From Zygnema cylindricum (Eukaryota > Streptophyta > Zygnematophyceae > Zygnematales > Zygnemataceae): 64,000 bases of DNA. The stretch covers positions 1 through 64,000 of the forward strand of contig JBBHKE010000028.1 in assembly GCA_037447655.1 (NCBI GenBank). Direction: 5' to 3'. Below are positions 54,836-64,000 of the stretch, in pieces. The notes under the pieces are model-generated. The model worked only from the letters and a program-made list of their open reading frames with translations. It did not search any database and was not told where the DNA came from. A program made the translations under genes and the position numbers. The first letter of the stretch is position 1; every line of letters starts with the position of its first letter.

Positions 54836-57800
54836 ATGGCTGTTGTAGCTTCTCTGCCTGCCTCATTTGGCCTTCAGAACTTGCGACTTCGGACAAATTT
54901 TAAGGCAAAGCACATAGCTCCTGCTGAACCAGATATAGTGACTTGGCATTCCTGGATTTGACGTTTTTTTCTGGTTAAAATGCTGGACTTTTATCGGAGT
55001 TGCATATGATGAGAACAAAATAAATGCTTCATCTGAATATTTTTTTTGCATTGAGCTTTATTTCAGTTTGTTTAGCTCAATTTTTTTTCAATTCACGTTT
55101 CTGGAGCACCATTTGACATATAGAAATAGAGGATGTAGTACTTTGTTTTCCTAGTCCAATGTGTTTGCATACAAATTAAAGAAAGCTAACTGATGTGTTT
55201 TACGTCACTAAATTTCTGACATAAATGAGCTTGTTCTAAAGAAGTAAACCTAAACAAAATTGTTTAACAAGATCATGAAGTCACTTGTGTTAAAATATCC
55301 GAATCTCTATGATTTCGTGTGCTTACCAGAGCCTCTTTCTTTTTTTATGGTGTTTTAAACTTAGTCAATTCAATAGCAGGGAACGAAATGCTTGCAGCAG
55401 AACTACGTATGCATGTGTATCTTCGTAGTGAAAATTGCGCGAATAGTGCATAAACTGAAGGAAGTATTTAAACTGAATTCAGGGAACTTGTTATTTCGGG
55501 AAGCAGCGCTGTATATTCAATACAGTATCCTTGGTAAGCATCCAAATATTTTCTAATATCGCTCGCGTTATCAAGTGAGCATATAGCATGAAAGCTTCTG
55601 ATTCTGCTTGTTAATTGTGTTTATCTTCAAAATGAATTTGGAAAAAGTACTGGACTGCGCCATATTAAAATAATGTCCTGCAATTTGTGAAGTAAGGCCC
55701 ACTCATATAATTTTGACAAAAATGCTGAGTCAAGTGTTTGAAAGACCTGATATTGGTGGCTCGCATTGAACTCATATCGCGGGAATTACATCGACAACGC
55801 TGTTCAAGTTGTGTGCAATTTATCGTCTTTAAGCCTACATGTTGCTTGACGTGTTTCATTTCACCTTTTTGCGCGTCTTCAAAATATTATTTTTGTCATT
55901 CGGTTTCTTGAGCTCTCTTTTTTTTCTGTTCCTTTGATATCCTAATAATTGACAAGCAACCACTTTATTTTTAAATAAAATTATTGTGAACAGATAAGAA
56001 ACTCCGGTTGTTTGGGCAGGCACTTTAATTTTGTGATGTTTTACCATTAAGCCATTGGACCTCCCTTAAGTTTTGGAATGCTAGACAGTTAATTACCTGA
56101 TAAGAAGAATAGAATTATATATGTAATAGACTAGTATTTTGAGAGCGGTTGACTCTAAAATTACTGCTTAACAATGTTCTTTTTCAAACTAACTCTTCAA
56201 ATGGGCATATTTTAAACTTCCCGGAACAAGCTTGTCTGTGGATATCCATCGGCCGTCCTTGAAATTCCCATCAACACACATTTAATGTTCTTTGATTTTC
56301 TTATTAAATTAGACCTGTATATGTGTATCAAATTGAATCGGTGACTGACAACTGCATTGACAGTCTTTTTCATTCTTTCCCGCTTTTGAATGATTTACTA
56401 TTACTGATTGAATTTGACTTTTACCCAATTCAGTTTTTGATTTTTTTTTTGTTTGCTATCATATAAGGACCAATGCATTTATTACACATATTACCTTATA
56501 TGCTGTAATAAGGCCCCATCATTTCCAAATTTTTGGACTTAATGCTTGTATATATCAGTTGTTTGGAGTTTTTAATCTCTGTTCTTAAAAAATTCTCATG
56601 TTAATATATGTTTTTGGCCTCCTAGTTGACCACATATGAAGGAAAACTCTGTGTAACTAAGTTGCTGGGGAGCAGATAATTACTCTTGTACTGTTAACGA
56701 CAGCAACAATCTGTTCTGTATCGGCGTCTGATTTGGGAACTTGTGGAACTCTACCTCCTAACAGGTTTTTCTAAGCACCTGTTTTCCTTTTACTTTTGGT
56801 GCTTTACATTTTGTACAGAAAAAACACCAGAGGAGGTTGTTTGTAACGCATATTTCAGCTATGGCAGGAAGAGAAGGGTGAGCAATGCACACCTGTATTT
56901 GAAGTAGTATGTTTACTATTGGCTGTTTTTTTCAATGGGATTCTTCAGCGAAACACGTCCATTAAGTTTTGATTGTCAAATTTGGCAGTCGTTGCCTTAT
57001 TGAAATGAAGTGAAAGTGCACTTTTTTTTTATATATGTAAAATAGATTTTCGTGTCATCGGATATTTGTTATATGTCATGTATATGTCACGTTTTTACTT
57101 AAAAATAAAAAAAACTATAAGTTACTGCTCTGCTTCGTTCTTTGCACCAATGAGAGAAAATGGCCGTGTGTATTATCTGACTGGTTTAGCAAATCTAAAG
57201 GCCATAGATGTGTTTTTAAGAAGTTATAAGGACGTGTATAGAGGACTTCTTGTAACATTTGGGACGCGGGCAAAAGTACTAGTATTCCATGTTTTGGCTG
57301 ACCAAAAATATTGCTTTATATGTGACACTGATGCTAGAAAATGTAGACAATCAAATACTTCATACTCGTTGTTGTTTAATTATGCCGAATGTTCACTGCA
57401 TTTCCAGATTCTCAAATGATGTGGCATTGTTTGTTTTTGGACGATCCAAATGGTCGTTTAATTTTTTTTTTTCAATGTTGCTCCTGAAGTTTTGTACTGT
57501 CCTTTGCCACTTTTTGTCTGTGACATGACGTACAGAAATATGTAAGTTGGACACTTGAAAATTTACATCATAATCAGAATTGCAACGGATTTTAAACTTT
57601 GTTCGATTCGTTACAGTCGGGAAATTGCATTGCCAGTTAGAGAGCGATACAATCAAGAGTTTTTAGGAACTTATTGTCTTTGCTTGGTCTCTGTTTTTCC
57701 TTTGTTATCCTATTCAATGCTCCGATGTGGGATTCTATATCATAAGGTAATTGGTAATTCGAAGTTCACTGTGAAATAACAAATGGTAAACTTTATTCTC

Positions 57801-59606
57801 TTTGGATTTTCAGGGAAAGTCCTTTTCGGTTTCTGCAATGGTTTCGAAATAATCAGCCTCCTCCTGCTCAGCATGCTAAACCAGGTCAGTAAGAACTTTG
57901 TAAGGGTTTTATAGGGCCGTGTTTGAAATTAACAGTTTGGAATCTTGAATGTTTGTGATACTGAAGTCAGGTCAAATGAGTGAGAAGCTCCAAATGTTTA
58001 CAAAACTCTGTTTGGAATTAACAATCTGGAGTTTTAAACTTTACTCCAAAACCTATACACGATATAGTGAGCTCAGCCTTGTTCGATATCTAGACGCAAC
58101 TCCTGGTTGGTATCCGGCGGTTGTCGATGAATACTTGAACTTGGCAGTAGTCCAAAAATACTTCAATCACATTATGTGATTTTACTGCAATTTGTGTAAC
58201 TATTTGTTCTTAACCAGTCAGAAACTTTTTCTGCCAGAAATTTGTTAAATCCGGTTTGTTACAGGCGCAATCAGATTATTGAGGCCAGCCTTTCGGCTAG
58301 ACTGCCGTTTTAGTTGTTAATTTGACAATTTTAATTTCTTGCTCGGCTTAAATATTGATCTTATTGTAAGTATGTGATAGCTGAAAGATAATCTCTTTTT
58401 TAATTCTGTTTTTGCAGGGACATTGCATGGACCTATAGTCCATAAAGTAATGCGTGGAGACACTATTGCCATTATTGCAGAAAAATATCACCAGGATCCT
58501 CAGGTCATTCTTGAGGTGCGATTTTTAAGGAGATTCTCTTAGCAAATATTAAAACCTTTTGTAACACTCCAAAATTTAATTTCAAACAGCCTTCAGTACT
58601 GCATCTGGGATATATCTACAAGAGGTCTCCAGCTGTTTTTAAATACTTGAGTTCTGTTAGTTGAGTTCTATTGACTTCATCTCTGAGAATAGTTTATGAA
58701 ATTGCGTACATGTTGTTGATATTCCTCGATTGATTAGCTAATCAATTTGTTTTTGTCGTTTTTTCCATTTGCAGTCTAATGATATTGCCTTCGCAGACAA
58801 TCTTGCCATCGGTCAACTTGTATTCGTACCGCTAACTTACACAATTAAGAAGGTATGATTCTTCTTTACTAGTACAAAAGGATTCACTATTTCCGGTTTT
58901 TTTACTCGGGCTGTTTTTGTTTCTATATATACCGTGGTTTCTTTGCGTTTCAGCTCAAAAAAAAAAAAAACTATTTTATTGTACGTCCTAGTTTTTGTCC
59001 TTTGCGAGCCGCTCTTCTATTTCACCTGTTTTTATTCGCATTTTTTACAGATTTGTTTTATATTGATCCAGTCGTAGTTCCTTTCATTAAACTACTTTTT
59101 CCTTTTCGGAAATATCGTCGTGACAGAAGAATGGCTTCTTGTCAATTCATTAATTTCCATATAGGCTTTCAGCTGTTTGTCTCGGTTTTCGTGGGAGGAA
59201 ATTGGTATTTTAAGCTTGTTTTTCTCTTTTAGGAACAGAAACTTTTTTTTTTTTGCAACTTAATACGAACTGGAGGAAAAAAATTTTGCAGGGAGATACT
59301 CTTTATTCACTTGCAAAAAAGTTTGGTGTTCCGATGTCGAATCTTCAAGAAGCAAATGGGATTAAAGACGCAAACAAAATTTATGAAGGTAAGTTTTTTA
59401 AGTTTTTTTCGTAGTTTATGTTTTTTTTCCGTCAAGATTCTGTCAAAAGATTTCATAACATTTGGCTTTGTCTTTGAAATGGTTTCCATTTTCAGTGTCT
59501 GAGCTGGAAAAACCCTAATAAAAATATACATTTGTCTTTTTCTGCAGGTGACGTCATTGTGATTCCTCAGGAGGCTGAAGTTTCCGGTATGGGAATGTTG
59601 AGTTGA
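54836..59606 (+). CDS. Small protein with two LysM domains, possibly plastid-targeted
   Basis: Predicted glycan-binding protein; LysM modules bind N-acetylglucosamine polymers such as peptidoglycan or chitin. Exons: 54836-54937 (tentative), 56819-56877, 57814-57884, 58418-58515, 58775-58852, 59292-59388, 59548-59606; all junctions keep phase and give about 187 residues. LysM1 is about 86-129 (HKVMRGDTIAIIAEKYHQDP to GQLVFVP). LysM2 is about 130-173 (YTIKKGDTLYSLAKKFGVPM to EGDVIVIP). The N-terminus (MAVVASLPASFGLQNLRLRT) is rich in Ser, Ala and Arg and poor in acids, like a plastid transit peptide. No membrane segment or kinase follows, so it is not a LysM receptor kinase. Exon 1 and its weak donor (GTGACT) are the least certain part; exons 4-7 are secure. 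Confidence 0.78.
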
Positions 59607-62600
59607 CTTTTTTACCTGTTGAACTTTATGTGAGTTCTTCATGTTTTAAATAGGAAATGTTTTAGTTTTGATTGAATAATGTGAATTAGGGTTTACCTTA
59701 AAGTGGGTTTTTGGTATAAAGCATCTTATTTTTGTGTAATTTTTTTCTTTCGGCTGTTTTTTGTATAGTTTTTAGGGTTTTTTAGTGTATTTTGATGTTG
59801 TTTTATTTTTTTGTAATTCAAAAAGTTTCGAGTTTGTGACATGAGAGAATGTTACTTTCACACTTGTCCTTTATTTTATTTTCTTAAATTTATGTAATTT
59901 TCTGCTGTAAATTTCCAACTCAAAAACTTTTTTTTAACTTTGGCCAATTTAGAGTGTTTGGGTGGGGTGCCAATAGACATGAGATTAATAAATAAATGGA
60001 GACAAATGATAAAATGTTTATTTTTTGAAGTTTTGAAAAGGTATGGAAACTGGAAATGTTGGAAATTGGCGTGAAAATTTATATTATATATTTTTGAATC
60101 TTCCTTTTCGGTCTTTATCATGTGATTGAAATAAAGGTAATACTGGATATAAGATAAATAATTAGGATTTGGCAAAATAGGTATGTTTATCGGCATATAA
60201 AACACGGAAATGGTCAAAGAAATGTTACTATGTCTTTTACTATGTTTTATACCACATCCACCTTTTTTCTCTAATATATACTCTTTCACAGTCATAATAT
60301 TTATATCATGGTAGTTGTGAAGACATTTTTCAATTTGTCTTATCTGATTCCTCACCAAATGAGTGTCTATTTTGACATATAAAGATGTGAAAGTCGTCAC
60401 AAATTTTGTTACAATGTCTTTCTTACCGCAACCTATGTCAAATCTTTTTTCACATCAACTTTTGCAAGATTTGAGATCAACAATCTTTCATCTTTTTGTA
60501 TACTCCTTCAAAAGTTGTACCACGTTTACCTCCATTAAATCGGTTGATACGAGTGGAACGTTTTCGGATCGCTCTCTGTCCTCTCTCCCCTTCCCTCCCT
60601 CACCTGGCAGCTCTCTCTCCCTCTCTCCCTCTGTCCCTCTCTCTTTATCCCTCTCCCCTCTCTCCCTTTCCCTTTCCCTCTCCCTCTCCCTCTCCCTCTC
60701 TCGTCCCTCTCAGATATAGTCCACTGACAAGCTTCTACAATTTTCCCTCTCTTTCTCACTCATTCTTTTTTGCACTCCCTTCTCCTCTTCCTCGCGCTCC
60801 CACTTTCTCTCCCCTCTCTACCACTGGCACCCTCTCTATCCCCCTCTCTCCTTCTCTCTACCTCTCTCTCCCATTATTTTCTTTCCTACCACCCTTAAAA
60901 GCAATACAAAGGAATTAGTCTGAACTTATATCTAGAAGGTTTGTGAGATACCCAATAGAGAAAAATATTAAAAATAATTTAACATGGAAATTACTTAAAA
61001 ATAGAAAAAGATGTATGAATTAAAGTCCAAGCGAATAAAATTAAAACACGAAAGGAAATAAATATAAGAAATTGTACCTAAACATAAATTTTTTTTTTTA
61101 ATCCTCTGCTCGGAAAAGTTATAGCGTTCGTATCCCAAGGAAAATTGTTTATTATTGGATACAGGATCCAAAATTTGCTCACTGTTTTCCAATGTTGCAT
61201 ATCAAAACTTTTTCTCTTTTCCTTTTTCTGTATTTTCTTTTTTCATTTTGTTTTTCGTACGATTTTTTTTCACTTTTCTTGTTTCGGTTTAATATTTGGA
61301 GGCAACTCTTGATATTGGTCATATATTGATTTTACCATTTAATGACAAAAATATCGATGATGGCAATATATATCCATATATACATTACATATACGTATAT
61401 TCATATATATAATTTATATATACATATATATGTATAAATTTATATATATCTTTATATACATGTATATATACATACATATGTATGTACGCATCTTCTCCCT
61501 CTCTCTCTCTCTCTCTCTTCCACTCTCTTTCACTCTCCCGTTGTTGTTTTGGCCCCATATTACTTCTAATGTACTTCACATTCATTTTCTTCTTTTTTTT
61601 GACATCTGTAAACCAAATTCCTTTTTGTCTTTTGCTTTCTTTGTGTAGGAATTGCTGAACTGTTTTTTTTTCTTTATTGGATTTCCTTTTATACTGCCGA
61701 GGAAAGCAGTTTTATAAAATCTTTACTTTTTGGTGTTGAAAATGATGTTTGCAAATCTTATCTCTCTCTCTCCTCCCTCACTCACTCTGGCCCTCTCTGT
61801 CTTACTCCCTCTTTCTATCCTTTTTTTTTTGCACCCGAGGTTATCTTACGACTTCAATTACATGTTCTTGAAATTTTTCTGAGAAGCAATATTGGGAAAG
61901 ATTAGTTTTTTTTTTGTTTCAACCGAGGTGATTGTGTGCAAAGGTGTTCACAAAAATCTGGGCTTGCATTTCAGGTGACTTGGCTGGTAAGTTTTGTTAA
62001 CAACCGGAAATGTCACAATTTCCACTTTATGGCATTTTGTGAACACTACTTTTGGTATTTTAGATGACTCGGAATGGAAGCTGCATTGAAAGGCTGCATT
62101 GAAGGCTGGGCTGTCTTCTTTTGTACAGAGATTGATAATTTGACTTCCTGCTTTTGTTCAGAGTTTAATTTAATTAGAGATTTATTTTAACTTTTATTTT
62201 TGTTGGATATTATTGAAATTAGAGTATTATTACAGAGATTTTAGCATGTACATTTTTGGCTGTGGGTGAGAAGTTGTGTCACCGGGTACAAATAAGTACA
62301 ACATAAATACAACATGTACATGTACAAATAAGTACAACATTTGTGCAACTCTAAAGACTGTTAGACAACATTTTGACGTCAATCCACATTAAACATAATG
62401 AACTTGGGGCAATCGACATCCAACATCACACATCAAAGATCGAATTTTAAACATCGAGCATGGAAGATCAAATATTTATATTTTCGTGTCAAATTTCCTA
62501 CATTATAATCAAAATCTCCTCAGAATTTATGTTTATCATACAAAAACGATGCGCATTTCCGAATGCGACATTTTCCAGATGTACATGTACCAGAAATATC

Positions 62601-62932
62601 AACAAAGGGAAACACGAATAAAAAAAGTATCTCTTGGGAAAAGAAATTGCTGAGCTTTTATGGAAAAAAATTCTCTCTCAAAATGATAGTATGTTTTTTG
62701 AAATGAACTAAAATGTGATGCGGATTATCCTGTCAATTCTCCCTTTTCTTTTACAATCCCTCTTGAGGTTGCTGCCTTGGGCCTGTTTGGACTGAAGTTG
62801 AAGATTCTAGTCAAGTTTTAAAACGACAATCGAAGAAAAGTCAAAGTTTTGACCTCCAAAGTGGCAGTTTTCTGTCCCTAAAAAGTGGTTTGCATCGCGA
62901 TGATCATCCAGACTCATCAGTGCATATTTGTC
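59607..62932. other. Intergenic, AT- and CT-rich, no gene recognised
   Basis: Contains CT-rich low-complexity DNA (about 60570-60890), a TA-rich repeat (about 61365-61485), a CT microsatellite (about 61495-61520) and a short repeat of GTACAAATAAGTACAACAT (about 62285-62345). Long open frames here fall in low-complexity sequence and are not credible proteins. Confidence 0.5.
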
Positions 62933-64000
62933 TGTTTGAACTAAAAGTTTGATTTTCAAAGAGTGTTTGAACTAAAAGTTTGATTTTCAAAGAGTGTTTG
63001 AACTAAAAGTTTGATTTTCAAAGAGTGTTTGAACTAAAAGTTTGATTTTCAAAGAGTGTTTGAACTAAAAGTTTGATTTTCAAAGAGTGTTTGAACTAAA
63101 AGTTTGATTTTCAAAGAGTGTTTGAACTAAAAGTTTGATTTTCAAAGAGTGTTTGAACTAAAAGTTTGATTTTCAAAGAGTGTTTGAACTAAAAGTTTGA
63201 TTTTCAAAGAGTGTTTGAACTACAAGTTTGATTTTCAAAGAGTGTTTGAACTAAAAGTTTGATTTTCAAAGAGTGTTTGAACTAAAAGTTTGATTTTCAA
63301 AGAGTGTTTGAACTAAAAGTTTGATTTTCAAAGAGTGTTTGAACTAAAAGTTTGATTTTCAAAGAGTGTTTGAACTAAAAGTTTGATTTTCAAAGAGTGT
63401 TTGAACTAAAAGTTTCATTTTCAAAGAGTGTTTGAACTAAAAGTTTCATTTTCAAAGAGTGTTTGAACTACAAGTTTGATTTTCAAAGAGTGTTTGAACT
63501 AAAAGTTTGATTTTCAAAGAGTGTTTGAACTAAAAGTTTGATTTTCAAAGAGTGTTTGAACTAAAAGTTTGATTTTCAAAGAGTGTTTGAACTAAAAGTT
63601 TGATTTTCAAAGAGTGTTTGAACTAAAAGTTTGATTTTCAAAGTGTGTTTGAACTAAAAGTTTGATTTTCAAAGAGTGTTTGAACTAAAAGTTTCATTTT
63701 CAAAGAGTGTTTGAAATAAAAGTTTTATTTTCAAAGAGTGTTTGAACTAAAAGTTTGATTTTTAAAGAGTGTTTGAACTAAAAGTTTGATTTTCAAAGAG
63801 TGTTTGAACTAAAAGTTTGATTTTCAAAGAGTGTTTGAACTAAAAGTTTGATTTTCAAAGTGTGTTTGAACTAAAAGTTTGATTTTCAAAGAGTGTTTGA
63901 ACTAAAAGTTTGATTTTCAAAGTGTGTTTGAACTAAAAGTTTGATTTTCAAAGAGTGTTTGAACTAAAAGTTTCATTTTCAAAGAGTGTTTGAACTAAAA
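62933..64000 (+). repeat. 31-bp minisatellite, about 34 copies, running off the window
   Basis: Tandem units beginning TGTTTGAACTAAAAGTTTGA and finishing TTTTCAAAGAG. Variants are few and recurrent: TTTCATTTT for TTTGATTTT, TACAAG for TAAAAG, AAAGTGTG for AAAGAGTG. The high similarity points to recent expansion. The right end of the array is not in the window. Confidence 0.95.

Noticed and set aside
57066-57419. 117-codon frame between LysM exons 2 and 3
   Set aside because: Intronic; no acceptor or donor joins it in phase and no family motif is visible.
59876-60400. 174-codon minus-strand open frame
   Set aside because: AT-rich sequence giving Ile/Lys/Asn-rich translation with no recognisable motif.
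60496-60918. 140-codon open frame rich in Ser, Pro and Leu
   Set aside because: It lies wholly in CT-repeat DNA; no domain, no splice context.
62933-64000. CRISPR-like array
   Set aside because: Units are contiguous with no unique spacers, in a eukaryotic context; it is a minisatellite.

Overview
The window is AT-rich nuclear DNA from a eukaryote. Host genes have many GT-AG introns, and their best family matches by eye are plant proteins: a GRAB-type golgin, a CotA/LPR1-type multicopper oxidase, and a small LysM protein with a transit-peptide-like N-terminus. Together with long nests of Ty1/copia elements and a Helitron, this suggests a streptophyte (charophyte alga or bryophyte-grade plant). 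The species cannot be named from the sequence alone.

Layout. 1-6.5 kb: the 3' part of a golgin candidate 3/4-like gene (+), with MITEs in its introns. 6.5-10.8 kb: intergenic, with MITEs, a hAT-like inverted-repeat element and small satellites. 10.9-15.7 kb: a complete eight-exon multicopper oxidase gene (+). 15.7-18.3 kb: intergenic, with a direct duplication of several hundred bp and a GTAC-rich tandem repeat. 18.3-53.25 kb: a nest of mobile elements. Its base is a dead Helitron on the minus strand, broken by a solo LTR (S1), an AT-rich insertion and copia-B. Copia-A sits at the Helitron's 5' side. Further right lie copia-C (-), copia-D (+, inserted into C) and copia-E (-). The LTR of E contains solo LTR S2, and S2 contains solo LTR S3. 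53.3-54.8 kb: foldback and MITE elements. 54.8-59.6 kb: a two-LysM gene (+). 59.6-64 kb: AT/CT-rich noncoding DNA ending in a 31-bp minisatellite that runs off the window.

The most interesting material is in the copia LTRs. Most are about 0.9-1.2 kb and share an ordered set of modules: an antisense tRNA-like segment with A-box and B-box motifs, a CACGTG G-box, a GTAC-rich promoter-like block, and three tandem short hairpins with AGGG-type loops. These are followed by a primer-binding site complementary to the anticodon arm of initiator tRNA-Met, and the gag start codon lies inside that site. Stem changes between copies are often compensatory, which argues that the tRNA-like and hairpin modules work as structured RNA. 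Copia-A is nearly intact and young: its LTRs differ at about 11 sites and it has two stops and one 1-nt deletion. Other copies are older and degraded.
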